DNA of 43,386 nt. It comes from Marmoricola sp. Its GTDB lineage: Bacteria > Actinomycetota > Actinomycetes > Propionibacteriales > Nocardioidaceae. The DNA lies in assembly GCA_025965195.1 (NCBI GenBank), contig JAOPXK010000053.1, positions 1 through 43,386 of the forward strand. The letters are read 5' to 3'. The notes beneath the pieces were generated by a model, which did no database searches, had not been told where the DNA came from, and saw nothing but the letters and a program-made list of their open reading frames with translations. The number at the start of each line of letters is the position of its first letter. Position 1 is the first letter of the stretch. Positions 6,698 to 15,493 of the stretch are shown one piece after another. The position numbers and the translations under genes were made by a program.

Positions 6698-7759
6698 ATG
6701 TCTCGTCCTGTCAACCACCTTTCGAAAATGCGAATGCTCTCCCTGTTCGTCGCACCGGTGCTGGCGGCTACTGCCCTCAGTGGATGTGGCTCGAGCAGCA
6801 GCTCGGGCGGCGCCGGGGGCGGCATCTACCTCGGCCTCAGCAACTCGAGCGTCACGTCCTCGTTCCGCGGCATCATGATCAACTCGTTCAACGCCGAGGC
6901 CAAGACGCTGAAGGCTGCCGGGGAGATCAACAAGTACACCGTGCAGAACGCCGGTGACGATGTCTCGAAGCAGATCCAGCAGATCCACAACATGGTCCAG
7001 TCGGGCGTCAACGTCCTGGTGATCGATGCCCAGTCCTCGACCGGTCTCAACGCCGAGATCGCGGCGGCAGTGGCGAAGGGCGTCACGGTTGTCAGCACGG
7101 ACAACCTGGTGACCACCGACAAGGCGATCAACGTCCAGGTCGACCCGAAGGTCATCGCCGCGAAGACGGCTCAAGGCCTGGTGGACATCATTGGTGGCAA
7201 GGGCAAGGTCGTGATGCTTGAGGGCATCGCAGGCACTCCGGTGAACGAGACCCGAAACCAGCTCGCGAAGGACGTGTTCTCGAAGTACCCCGGCATCAAG
7301 GTGATCGAGGTCAACGTGGACTGGAACCCGGCCACGTCGAAGCAGAAGGTCGCGCAGCTCATCTCGCAGAACCCTGACATCGCCGGAATCTGGGACCAGG
7401 GAGATTCGGCCGGTGGAGCCGCGAATGCCTACATCGATGCGAAGAAGCCGATGCCGCCGATCGTGTTCGACGGAACCACCGACTTCCTGAACATCTGGAA
7501 GAAGAGCATCGCGAGCGGCTACAAGACCGTTGGCGCCCCCCAGCCGCCGGCAGTGGTGGTCGACGCCATCTGGCTCGGGCTCAAGGCGCACAAGGACAAG
7601 TGCACGGCGACGTCGAACCCGATTGCCCTCGACACCCCGCTGCTCACGAACGCCAACATCGACACCGTTTGGAAGGCGGGCATGACCGACGAACCAGGTC
7701 AGTTCGTCAACCCCGTTCCCGTGCCGCGGACTGCGTTGGACAAGTACCTGTCCTGCTAG
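6698..7759 (+). CDS. Ribose-type ABC transporter substrate-binding lipoprotein
   Basis: A 353-residue periplasmic-binding-protein type 1 protein of the RbsB class, which captures a sugar or sugar-like ligand outside the membrane. The N-terminus has a lipoprotein signal: basic residues, a hydrophobic stretch, and lipobox LSGC with Cys30, followed by a Ser/Gly linker. The body shows the RbsB-like pattern ISQNPDIAGIWDQGDSAGGA and a late VFDGTTDFLNIW. The ATG follows AAGGAG. It precedes the ATPase and two permease genes, so the importer is complete. The ligand cannot be deduced; the nearby enzymes point to a polyol, aldonate or lactone-like compound. Confidence 0.9.
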   Translation: MSRPVNHLSKMRMLSLFVAPVLAATALSGCGSSSSSGGAGGGIYLGLSNSSVTSSFRGIMINSFNAEAKTLKAAGEINKYTVQNAGDDVSKQIQQIHNMVQSGVNVLVIDAQSSTGLNAEIAAAVAKGVTVVSTDNLVTTDKAINVQVDPKVIAAKTAQGLVDIIGGKGKVVMLEGIAGTPVNETRNQLAKDVFSKYPGIKVIEVNVDWNPATSKQKVAQLISQNPDIAGIWDQGDSAGGAANAYIDAKKPMPPIVFDGTTDFLNIWKKSIASGYKTVGAPQPPAVVVDAIWLGLKAHKDKCTATSNPIALDTPLLTNANIDTVWKAGMTDEPGQFVNPVPVPRTALDKYLSC

Positions 7760-7838
7760 TCAGCACGTGCATGCCGGGCGGTCGCTGGAGCGGATCACTC
7801 ACTCCAGCGACTGCCCTTCCAACCAGGGAGGCCCCTCG

Positions 7839-9383
7839 ATGACCGATGCATCCGCTACAACACTCGTCCTGCAGAACGTGATGAAGTCCTACGGCAGCAC
7901 CCGGGCGCTGCGTGATGTGTCGCTGTCATTCGAGGCAGGCGAAATCCACACCGTTCTCGGTGAGAACGGCTCCGGTAAGAGCACCTTGGTCAAGATCCTG
8001 TCGGGTATCGCCAGCAAGGACTCCGGTGAGCTCACCCTCGACGGCAGACCGATCACCTGCACATCTCCGACTGTCAGCCGGGCTGACGGCATTGCCACGG
8101 TCTTCCAGGAACTGACGTTCGTCCCCTCCCTGACCTTGGCGGAGAACGTCTTTCTCGGCTCCTACAAGCGGCACTGGACCGGCGTTCTCGACTCGCGCCT
8201 GCTCAATCGGCGCTGTGACGAGCTGATGGATGAGCTCGGTTTCGACCTCGACGGTCGGCAACCGGCAAGTGAGCTCTCCCTGGCACAGCTCCAGCTCGCC
8301 GAGTTTGCGCGTGCTTACGCACGCGAACCGCGGGTCCTGATCCTCGACGAGGCAACCTCAGCGCTGGACCAGCCTGAGGCTGCTGCGCTGATCGGGAATC
8401 TCCGCAAGCTCACGTCTCGGGGCACCACGGTGATCTTCGTGTCTCACCGTCTCGATGAGGTCATCGAGGTCTCCGATCGAATCTCGACCTTGGTCGACGG
8501 GCGGATTGTCTCGACACGTCAAGCCGGAAGCGTGTCACGCGAGAGTCTCCTCAACGAGCTTCTCGGCAACACGATCGACAGCGTTCGCGATGTTGTCCAG
8601 GAGACGGCCGCCATCCTCAAGGAAGCCACCCACGAGGCGAAGACCGTCTTGTTCGAGTGCGAGATCCCAGCCTCCGCGGGGTTCCGTTCCGACATCCGGA
8701 TCACCGCCCGGCGCGGAGAAATAGTCGGCTTGGCCGGCCTGCAAGGCCATGGCCAGAAGCGCGCGCTGCGCATCATCGGCGGCGACCTTCCTGCCAGTGG
8801 CATGCGTCGGACTCTCGCGGATCGTCCGGTCACCGGTCGCAGCCCGCGGGATGCGATTGCGGCCGGGATCTACTACATCCCTGAGGAACGCAAGATCGAG
8901 GGCATCGTCACAGGCCATCCGGTCGCCGCGAACCTGGTGCTGAGCTCGCTGCCCCTGGTCAGTCGCTGGGGCTGGCTGCGCCGGGCACTCGAGCACCGGG
9001 TCGCAGAAGAGATGTGCACCCGACTCGGTGTCCGGTTGGCCAGCGTGCGCCAGCCGATCGACAGTCTCAGCGGCGGCAACCAGCAAAAGGTCGTACTCGG
9101 TCGTGGGCTGTTGTGCGAACCCCAGCTGCTCCTGCTCGACGACTCGATGCGTGGCATCGACGTCCGGGCCAAGAACGAGATCTACCAGCACCTCGTCGAC
9201 TTCACCGAAGCTGGCGCGGCGGTGCTCCTCAACTCGACCGAGATTCCCGAACTGATCCGGCTGTGCTCGAGGGTCATCGTCTTTCACGACCAGGACGTTT
9301 CTGCGGAACTCACCGGTGACGACGTGAACGAGGCCGCTGTACTCCGGGCAATGTTTGGACAGAGGAAGGCACCTGCGGCATGA
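7839..9383 (+). CDS. Ribose-type ABC importer ATPase, two nucleotide-binding domains
   Basis: A 514-residue fused double ATPase of the RbsA/MglA type. NBD1 has a canonical Walker A (LGENGSGKST) and Walker B (VLILDEATSALD). NBD2 has the usual degenerate Walker A (GLAGLQGHGQKRALRIIGGD) and a good signature (LSGGNQQKVVLGRGLL). Two departures from the usual pattern are an NBD1 signature of LSLAQLQLAEFARAY and an NBD2 Walker B of LLLLDDSMRGIDV, where most relatives have LDEPTRGID. The ATG at 7839 follows AGGGAGG, while the longer reading frame lacks a ribosome site. The gene overlaps the first permease as ATGA, implying coupled translation. Confidence 0.9.
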   Translation: MTDASATTLVLQNVMKSYGSTRALRDVSLSFEAGEIHTVLGENGSGKSTLVKILSGIASKDSGELTLDGRPITCTSPTVSRADGIATVFQELTFVPSLTLAENVFLGSYKRHWTGVLDSRLLNRRCDELMDELGFDLDGRQPASELSLAQLQLAEFARAYAREPRVLILDEATSALDQPEAAALIGNLRKLTSRGTTVIFVSHRLDEVIEVSDRISTLVDGRIVSTRQAGSVSRESLLNELLGNTIDSVRDVVQETAAILKEATHEAKTVLFECEIPASAGFRSDIRITARRGEIVGLAGLQGHGQKRALRIIGGDLPASGMRRTLADRPVTGRSPRDAIAAGIYYIPEERKIEGIVTGHPVAANLVLSSLPLVSRWGWLRRALEHRVAEEMCTRLGVRLASVRQPIDSLSGGNQQKVVLGRGLLCEPQLLLLDDSMRGIDVRAKNEIYQHLVDFTEAGAAVLLNSTEIPELIRLCSRVIVFHDQDVSAELTGDDVNEAAVLRAMFGQRKAPAA

Positions 9384-10345
9384 CAAAGCTACGCACCTCG
9401 GGCGGCTATTCGATTCGGCTGAGTGACCTCACCATCTATGTGGTCCTCATCGCCCTGGTCATCATCAATACGGTTCTTCAGCCGAACTTCATCGAACCGC
9501 TGAACTTGTACTACGTGCTCGGTACGGCGATGCCGCTCATCTTTGCGTCTGCCGCCCAGGGCATGGTCATCCTGATCTCGTCGATCGACCTCGCCACCGG
9601 AAGCGTGGTGAGCCTGGTCAACGTGCTGGTGGTGACGCTGATTGGTCGCGGGTCCTTTGTGGCGATCTGCCTGGCAATCCTCGCGGGGATAGCGATGGGG
9701 CTCATCGCCGGACTCATCACCACCTTGCTTCGGCTGCCGGCAATCATCGCCACCCTGGCGCTCTCGTCAGTGTGGGCAGGACTGGCGCTCTACGTCCTCC
9801 CGACGCCCAAGGGCGGGCTGCCTGACTGGTTCCAGACGGTGCTCGCCGGAAGCCGGCCACTGTGGATCCTGGTCGGCATGATCCTGCTCTGGCAATGGTT
9901 CTCCCGAACCAAGCAGGGCAAGCACATGTACGCGATTGGTGCCAACGAGAACGCCGCCTATATGAGTGGTGTGCCCATCTTGAAGACCCGCTTGCTGGTG
10001 TTTGCCATCTCGGGACTCCTGCTCGCCCTGAGTGCGTTGTCCCTTTCGGCCACCACAGGTGGAGGGGACCCGTTGAGCGGAACGGCGTTGACGCTCCAGT
10101 CGATCGCAGCGGCCGTTCTCGGCGGAATCCACTTCAAGGGAGGCTCGGGCTCCATCGTGGGCGCGATAGCCGGCGCGATCGTTCTGGCCCTCATCACCAA
10201 CGTTGTCTATTACACGGGCGCCTCGGCCTTCTATCAGGGCGTGGTCTATGGGCTGCTACTCATTCTTGCCCTGTCGCTGTCCCGTTTGACCGGGGACCGG
10301 AAAGCAACCTTCCGTCGTTCCCTCAAGCCGAGGATGTCCATCTGA
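9380..10345 (+). CDS. Ribose-type ABC importer permease 1 (RbsC-like)
   Basis: A 321-residue polytopic inner-membrane protein of the RbsC/BPD_transp_2 family. It has a short cytoplasmic N-terminus and about eight to ten hydrophobic helices. Recognisable family blocks are GMVILISSIDLATGSVVSL (near residues 60-78) and the C-terminal LGGIHFKGGSGSIVGAIAGA (the G-G-I-x-x-x-G-G-x-G pattern). The start overlaps the ATPase stop and the stop overlaps the next permease start, so all three are translationally linked. With the second permease it probably forms a heterodimeric channel. Confidence 0.9.
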   Translation: MTKLRTSGGYSIRLSDLTIYVVLIALVIINTVLQPNFIEPLNLYYVLGTAMPLIFASAAQGMVILISSIDLATGSVVSLVNVLVVTLIGRGSFVAICLAILAGIAMGLIAGLITTLLRLPAIIATLALSSVWAGLALYVLPTPKGGLPDWFQTVLAGSRPLWILVGMILLWQWFSRTKQGKHMYAIGANENAAYMSGVPILKTRLLVFAISGLLLALSALSLSATTGGGDPLSGTALTLQSIAAAVLGGIHFKGGSGSIVGAIAGAIVLALITNVVYYTGASAFYQGVVYGLLLILALSLSRLTGDRKATFRRSLKPRMSI

Positions 10346-11340
10346 TGACGCAAACGTCCACCACAGCCAGCGAGACCATTCCCGAGCTGAGCGAAGGACC
10401 CGCGTCGAAATGGCGCCTTGCCCTGAACCCGGTCGTCCTGGCCTACGGCGCCGTCTTGTTGCTCGCGGCGGTCGGCGGAATCCTGGATCGGAACTTCCTC
10501 GCGTCCGACCACCTGTTCACGATGGTCAACCTGGGCGCGGTCCTGGGCATCGTCGCGGCGGGGCAGACGATTGTGATCGTCACCGGCGGCATCGACTTGT
10601 CTGTCGCGGGTGTTCTCACGTTCGCCCAGGTCATGACGCCTTTCTGGATCGACGGGCAGAGTGGCCGGTGGCCGCTCATCATCGTCATTCTCGGCATTGC
10701 GCTGCTGATCGGTGCAGTGAATGCGTTCGGCGTCAGTGTGCTGCGAGTGCAGCCAATGATCATGACTCTTGGCGTCGGCGCAGTCATATCTGCGGCGGTG
10801 CTGATTCTCACGAACGGGAGTTCCACGGGCGGACCGCCCAAGTTCCTGGTCACCACCATGACCCGTCAGGGCGCCCTGTCCGGTCTCCTGCTGATGTGGA
10901 TAGTCGTCAGCATCGTCACCTACGTCCTGTTGCACGAGTCGAGCTTCGGCCGCAAGGTCTTCGCCTACGGTGCGAGCGCCCGGACAGCAAGGCTTGCCGG
11001 GCTCCGATCCGGCACCGCGATCTTGGGCACGTACTGCTTCAGCGCGGTTACGGCCGCGATGGCGGGCATCGCTCTCGCTGGATACACCGGCAGCGGTGAC
11101 TTCGGCATCGGCGACACCTACCTGTTCCCGTCGATCGGCGCGGTGGTGATCGGCGGAACATCCATCATGGGTGGCCGCGGGAACTACCTCGGCACGATTG
11201 CCGGGGTGCTGATCCTGACCGTGCTGGAAGCGATCCTGATCGTCTTGAACATTGCAGCAGCCGGCCGCCAGATCGCCGAGGGGCTCGCCATCCTGATCAT
11301 CCTGATCGCCTATGCCCGCGAGCGCAGGTTGCGACAGTAA
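10345..11340 (+). CDS. Ribose-type ABC importer permease 2 (RbsC-like)
   Basis: A 331-residue RbsC-family permease with a 30-residue hydrophilic N-terminus and many hydrophobic helices. Family blocks include AAGQTIVIVTGGIDLSVAGV (about residues 71-90) and IGGTSIMGGRGNYLGTIAGV near 270. I chose the ATG at 10345 because it overlaps the previous TGA; longer in-frame readings would run through the middle of permease 1. It is the last importer gene, followed by 63 nt and then the enolase-superfamily gene. Confidence 0.9.
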   Translation: MTQTSTTASETIPELSEGPASKWRLALNPVVLAYGAVLLLAAVGGILDRNFLASDHLFTMVNLGAVLGIVAAGQTIVIVTGGIDLSVAGVLTFAQVMTPFWIDGQSGRWPLIIVILGIALLIGAVNAFGVSVLRVQPMIMTLGVGAVISAAVLILTNGSSTGGPPKFLVTTMTRQGALSGLLLMWIVVSIVTYVLLHESSFGRKVFAYGASARTARLAGLRSGTAILGTYCFSAVTAAMAGIALAGYTGSGDFGIGDTYLFPSIGAVVIGGTSIMGGRGNYLGTIAGVLILTVLEAILIVLNIAAAGRQIAEGLAILIILIAYARERRLRQ

Positions 11341-11403
11341 TTCGACCCGTCGCACCCACATTGAATTTTTCAGCAACCATCAATTTCAGAATGAAGGTCA
11401 GAA

Positions 11404-12543
11404 ATGCCACTCACCTCCGTCATCGCTCGTGCGATCCGGATTCCGGTCAGCCGTCCGACACGGATGTCCACTCGGGACCTCAACCAACGTGACTACCTGC
11501 TCGTGGAGGTGCGCTCGTCAGACACCGACGAGGTCGGCATCGGCTACGCCTACACGGGAACGTCCGGCGGTCCGATGGTCGCCGACGCCGTCACGGACAT
11601 GCTTGCTCCGCTTCTCGTCGGGCGTGACTCGGACGCGATCGTCTCGCACTGGGAACGGATGTACCAGGAGACCCTGCTGGTCGGCCGCCGCGGCGGCGTA
11701 CTCCGGGCGATGTCCGCTGTTGACCTCGCGCTCTGGGACCTGAGCGCCAAGCGCCGGAAGACGCCCCTTGCGGTGCTCCTTGGTGGCGGGCTTGCCCCGA
11801 TCCCGGCGTACGCGTCCGGTGGGTACTACCGGTCCGACGACGGTCCATGGGTTGAAGCCGTGACCAAGGAGATCCAGTTCAACGCGTCGCTTGGTTTCCG
11901 GGACCACAAGATCAAGGTGGGTGGCCTGCCGATCGCCCAGGACGCCCTTCGCGTCGAGGCAGCGGTCGCTGCTGCTGGTCCGGATGGACGTGTCGCGCTG
12001 GATGCAAACAACGCCTATCGAAACGTTCCTGACGCCTTGAAGGCGCTCCGCTCGTTCGAAGCGGCTGCGGGGAGCCAGGGGCTGTGGTGGTTCGAGGAGC
12101 CGATGGCCGCAGATGACATCGAAGGTCACGCCGAGCTGAACCGTCGGTCGGACACCACCATCGCAACCGGTGAGATCCACCAGACGCGGTGGGACTTCCA
12201 GGCGCTGCTCGACCGCCGGGCGTGTGGGCTGCTCCAGCCCGATGTCGCCGTCATTGGTGGCGTCACCGAGTACATGAGGGTGGCCCACGCCGCCGAACTC
12301 GCCGGCGTTCCCACTGCGCCGCACTGGCATGCGAACGCGCACGTGCATGTGGCAGCGGCGACCCCAGGCTGCATCGCGGTCGAGCACTTCGCGCTCGAGA
12401 AGGACATCTACAACTTCGAGATGCTGCTCGACCCCGCCAGCCGGCTGGTGGTTCGCGACGGCCATGCCGAGCTGTCGGAGCTCCCAGGTCTCGGCATCGT
12501 CATTGATGAGGCCGCAGTTCAAAAGTACGAACTGACCCGCTGA
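11404..12543 (+). CDS. Mandelate racemase/muconate lactonizing enzyme family protein
   Basis: A 379-residue enolase-superfamily enzyme, which abstracts a proton alpha to a carboxylate and then racemises, dehydrates or cycloisomerises. The barrel shows KxK (Lys169, Lys171 in HKIKVGG), Mg ligands Asp200 (ALDANNAY), Glu231 (WFEEPM) and Glu257 (ATGEIHQ), the second-base dyad Asp280 and His307 (TAPHWHANAHVH), and Glu327. The KxK plus His-Asp pair places it in the mandelate racemase subgroup, which includes many acid-sugar dehydratases. The ATG follows GAAGG. Next to importer, cyclase and IlvD genes, an acid-sugar dehydratase or epimerase is the best guess; exact chemistry is open. Confidence 0.9.
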   Translation: MPLTSVIARAIRIPVSRPTRMSTRDLNQRDYLLVEVRSSDTDEVGIGYAYTGTSGGPMVADAVTDMLAPLLVGRDSDAIVSHWERMYQETLLVGRRGGVLRAMSAVDLALWDLSAKRRKTPLAVLLGGGLAPIPAYASGGYYRSDDGPWVEAVTKEIQFNASLGFRDHKIKVGGLPIAQDALRVEAAVAAAGPDGRVALDANNAYRNVPDALKALRSFEAAAGSQGLWWFEEPMAADDIEGHAELNRRSDTTIATGEIHQTRWDFQALLDRRACGLLQPDVAVIGGVTEYMRVAHAAELAGVPTAPHWHANAHVHVAAATPGCIAVEHFALEKDIYNFEMLLDPASRLVVRDGHAELSELPGLGIVIDEAAVQKYELTR

Positions 12544-12574
12544 CCCGGCGCCATCTGCTCATAGGAGGAACGAC

Positions 12575-13549
12575 ATGTGCGGCCCAATGCTGATCGACGC
12601 CGAGACCCGGGACAAGATCGCAGCGCGAAACGCGACCTTTCGTCAGGTTTCCGCGAGCCCATTCGGCACGGATGACGAGATCGGGATGCTCAACCTCATC
12701 GATGCGTCGTCGCGTCGAGCCCTGATCTCCTCGACAGATGCTGGAAAGGTGTTCGACCTGTCGACCGACTACTTCGTCGGGATGCCTTCGTGGGCGCAGG
12801 GCGGGGATCCCGCCTTCAACATGTGGATGACCCACACGCCCACGGGAACGATCGTCGATGACATCACCGGAGTCGGGACCGAACAGAATGAGCTCGTCAC
12901 CTACTCCGGGGACGCGTTCTCGATGTACACCCACTGCGGCACCCATGTGGACACGCTGAACCACTTTGGCTACCACGGCGAGGTCTGGAACAACTTCAAG
13001 GCGAGTGAACATCTCGGCAGCCGTCATTGGAACGTGGGTGGCGCAGACAAGCATCCGCCCGTCCTGGCACGTGGCGTGCTGTTGGACGTTCCGGCGATGC
13101 TCGGGATCGACATGCTGCCACCGAGCTACGGCATTGGCGAGAAGGACCTTGCTGACTGCCTCAAGCGTCAGGAAGTCGAGTTGCGGCCCGGTGACGTTGC
13201 GCTGGTGCGGACCGGCCGGATGCAGGCCTGGCCGGATCCCGTTGCCTACATGTCGAACGGCCCCGGACTCAACCGCGAGGGTGCCCAGTTCCTGGCCGAG
13301 GCCGGCGCGGTCACCATCGGTGCCGACACCGTCGGACTGGAGCAGGGACCTTCTGCGGATGAGGAGAACTGGCAGGTCGTCCACACCTACCTGCTCGCCG
13401 AAGCAGGAGTGCCGATCCTTGAGGTCGCGAACTGTGAAGAGCTCTCCCAGGAGGAGATCTATGAGTTCGCGTTCTTCGGTGCGTGCATCAGGTTGCGAGG
13501 AGCAACCGGATCGCCCATGCGTCCGATTGCGATGCCGTTGAAGCGTTGA
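12575..13549 (+). CDS. Cyclase family metal-dependent hydrolase (paralog B)
   Basis: A 324-residue paralog of the protein at 4617-5591, with the same length and a near-matching start (MCGPMLIDAETRDKIAARNA). Metal-site residues are H120-CGTH124-V-D126-TLNH130. Other shared blocks are SPFGTDDEIGMLNL, YSGDAFSMYTHCGTH, GVLLD, LRPGDV and LRGATGSPMRP. The ATG follows TAGGAGGAAC. Two cyclases of one type in one cluster suggest related ring substrates, such as two stereoisomers, or successive ring openings; neither can be proven here. It lies between the enolase-superfamily and IlvD genes, inside the rightward operon. Confidence 0.87.
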   Translation: MCGPMLIDAETRDKIAARNATFRQVSASPFGTDDEIGMLNLIDASSRRALISSTDAGKVFDLSTDYFVGMPSWAQGGDPAFNMWMTHTPTGTIVDDITGVGTEQNELVTYSGDAFSMYTHCGTHVDTLNHFGYHGEVWNNFKASEHLGSRHWNVGGADKHPPVLARGVLLDVPAMLGIDMLPPSYGIGEKDLADCLKRQEVELRPGDVALVRTGRMQAWPDPVAYMSNGPGLNREGAQFLAEAGAVTIGADTVGLEQGPSADEENWQVVHTYLLAEAGVPILEVANCEELSQEEIYEFAFFGACIRLRGATGSPMRPIAMPLKR

Positions 13550-13580
13550 GACCACAGACCGGCATGACGCAGCTCGCCGA

Positions 13581-13599
13581 TTCAGTTCGGCGAACTGAA
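13581..13599. promoter_or_regulatory. Perfect inverted repeat upstream of the ilvD-type gene
   Basis: TTCAGTTCG-G-CGAACTGAA, a perfect 9-bp inverted repeat about a single central G, in the gap between cyclase B and the IlvD-type gene. As RNA it gives a hairpin of about seven pairs. It may be an operator for an internal promoter, or an mRNA processing or stability element. There is no T-run, so a terminator is unlikely. Confidence 0.5.
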
Positions 13600-13623
13600 G
13601 ACACATACCTATGGAGGAGTCAG

Positions 13624-13740
13624 GTGCAGATCGATACACCACGACCGGGGCTGGTAGACACCAACCCCGGCCGGTTGAAGACAGGGTCATCGGGGTCATC
13701 GGGCCCGACGGGCACCACACCCGGACCAGGTGCGGCATGA
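13624..13740 (+). CDS. Possible 38-residue leader peptide ahead of the ilvD-type gene
   Basis: GTG at 13624 lies behind a strong GGAGG (13614-13618) and opens a short frame starting VQIDTPRPGLVDTNPG and rich in Gly, Pro, Ser and Thr. Its TGA overlaps the ilvD-type start as ATGA. The ilvD-type gene has no ribosome site of its own, so it may depend on translation of this leader. The alternative is an N-terminal extension of the dehydratase from ATG 13611, but that part matches nothing in the family. The peptide itself looks unstructured and may have no role. Confidence 0.35.
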   Translation: MQIDTPRPGLVDTNPGRLKTGSSGSSGPTGTTPGPGAA

Positions 13741-15449
13741 GCGCGGACGCTGACGCTGCCGGCAACTCAGCGCCTCCGACAGGCATCGACAGAAGCCTGA
13801 CGTCGTACGGCGACGAGGGCTTCAGCAGATATCTGCGCAAGGCCTTCCTGGCCGGCGCGGGCTACGACTCGACCGATCTCGACAAGCCGATCATCGGTAT
13901 CGCGAACCTCTTCTCGGACTACAACCCCTGTCATCGACTGATGCCCGGCATGGTTGAGCAGGTGCAGCGCGGGGTGCTTGAGGCGGGTGGCCTGCCGATG
14001 GTCTTCCCGACGATGAGTCTGCACGAGAGCTTCTCGGCGCCGACATCGATGTTTCTCCGGAATCTGCTCGCGATCGAGACCGAAGAGCTGATCAAGGCCC
14101 AGCCGATGGATGCGGTCGTCCTGCTCGGTGGCTGCGACAAGACGGTGCCGGCACAGCTCATGGCCGCGGCCGTCTCGGAGGTTCCCGTCATCCTCGATGT
14201 CGTCGGACCGATGATGACCGGGTCATGGCGCGGTGAGCGGTTGGGTGCCTGCACCGACTGCCGGCGCTTCTGGTCGGCCTACCGGGGTGGCGAGCTCTCC
14301 GATCAGGAGATCCATGAGGTCGAGGGAGAGCTGGTCAACACCTCGGGCACCTGCATGGTGATGGGCACGGCCTCCACGATGGCTTCGATTACCGAGACCC
14401 TCGGGATGATGCTGCCCGGTGGTGCCACCCCGACGGCTCCCTCGGGTGCGCGGCTGCGGCACGCCACGGCCACCGGTCGCCGAGCTGTCGAGCTTGCCCG
14501 GAACCCGGTGCTGCCGCGCGAGATCATGACTCGCGCTGCGTTCGAAAATGCCCTCACCGTGCTCGCGGCGCTGGGCGGATCGACGAACGCGATCATTCAC
14601 GTCCTGGCGATAGCTCGGCGAGCGGGAGTGGACCTGGTGCTGGACGATTTCGACCGCGTCTCCAGCACGGTTCCGCTGCTCGTTGATCTCAAGCCTTCCG
14701 GGACCGGGTACATGCAGGAGTTCCACAACGCAGGCGGCGTTCCTGTTCTCCTGAAAGCCCTCGAGTCGCGGCTGGATCTTGACCAGGTCGGCGTCGCCGG
14801 TCAGCCGCTGGGCGAGCTCCTCAAGGATGTGGCGCCGCCGGCATCGTGGCAGCAGGTCGTCCGGACTCTGGAAGACCCGGTCGGGCCAGTGGGGGCACTT
14901 GCCGTCCTTCGAGGGACGTTGGCTCCTGACGGCGCGGTCATCAAGGTCTCGGCAGCTACCCAAAGCCTGTTGAGCCATGAAGGTCCTGCCTTGGTCTTCA
15001 ACTCGCCCGAGGACGCTGCTCAGCGACTGGACGATCCGGACCTCGACGTCACCGCAGACCATGTCCTGGTGCTGCGCAACGCGGGTCCGATCGCCTGCGG
15101 AATGCCCGAGGCTGGATCGCTCCCGATCCCGCGGCGCCTTGCGGAGCAAGGGATCCGCGACATGGTTCGGGTATCCGACGCGCGGATGAGCGGCACGTCG
15201 TACGGCACCGTCGTGCTCCACTGCGCACCGGAGAGTGCAGCCGGCGGTCCACTTGCCTTCGTTCGCGATGGCGACATGATTCGCCTCGACGTTCCGGGGC
15301 GACGGATTGACCTGCTGGTGAGCAGTGAGGAGCTCGAGTCGCGAATGAAGGGCTTCGAGCCACCCGCCCTTCCCGCGCGAGGGTTCCAACGACTTCACGC
15401 GGAGTCGGTGCTGCAGGCAAACGAGGGCGGCGACTTCCGATTCCTCTGA
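13737..15449 (+). CDS. IlvD/Edd family dehydratase (dihydroxyacid or sugar-acid dehydratase)
   Basis: A 570-residue Fe-S dehydratase that removes water from a 2,3-dihydroxy acid to give a 2-keto-3-deoxy acid. The three cluster cysteines are present in NPCHRLM, GGCDKTVP and GTCMVMGTASTM. The N-terminus SLTSYGDEGFSRYLRKAF matches the family start pattern, which supports ATG 13737. A cluster of this type plus transporter and aldolase genes favours an aldonate dehydratase over branched-chain amino-acid biosynthesis. Coupled by ATGA overlap to a short upstream frame. The LarA-like gene follows after a 44-nt gap with a hairpin. Confidence 0.9.
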   Translation: MSADADAAGNSAPPTGIDRSLTSYGDEGFSRYLRKAFLAGAGYDSTDLDKPIIGIANLFSDYNPCHRLMPGMVEQVQRGVLEAGGLPMVFPTMSLHESFSAPTSMFLRNLLAIETEELIKAQPMDAVVLLGGCDKTVPAQLMAAAVSEVPVILDVVGPMMTGSWRGERLGACTDCRRFWSAYRGGELSDQEIHEVEGELVNTSGTCMVMGTASTMASITETLGMMLPGGATPTAPSGARLRHATATGRRAVELARNPVLPREIMTRAAFENALTVLAALGGSTNAIIHVLAIARRAGVDLVLDDFDRVSSTVPLLVDLKPSGTGYMQEFHNAGGVPVLLKALESRLDLDQVGVAGQPLGELLKDVAPPASWQQVVRTLEDPVGPVGALAVLRGTLAPDGAVIKVSAATQSLLSHEGPALVFNSPEDAAQRLDDPDLDVTADHVLVLRNAGPIACGMPEAGSLPIPRRLAEQGIRDMVRVSDARMSGTSYGTVVLHCAPESAAGGPLAFVRDGDMIRLDVPGRRIDLLVSSEELESRMKGFEPPALPARGFQRLHAESVLQANEGGDFRFL

Positions 15450-15460
15450 CCGACTCGGCT

Positions 15461-15486
15461 GACGGAGCTGCCCCAGCGGCTCCGTC
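15461..15486 (+). promoter_or_regulatory. Intercistronic hairpin before the LarA-like gene
   Basis: GACGGAGC-N10-GCTCCGTC, extendable by two outer pairs, ends 7 nt before the TTG start at 15494, where no ribosome site is visible. It could limit ribosome entry or mark an RNA processing point. There is no T-run after it. Confidence 0.45.
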
Positions 15487-15493
15487 GGTCTCG

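Noticed and set aside
8535-9386. Long minus-strand frame opposite the importer ATPase, and similar frames opposite IlvD and LarA-like genes.
   Set aside because: No motifs, no ribosome sites, and full overlap with well-supported genes.
13737-15449. The IlvD-type gene as the branched-chain amino-acid enzyme.
   Set aside because: Its operon has an importer and sugar-acid enzymes, with no ilvB, ilvN, ilvC or leu genes. An aldonate dehydratase is more likely, though sequence alone does not exclude the other.
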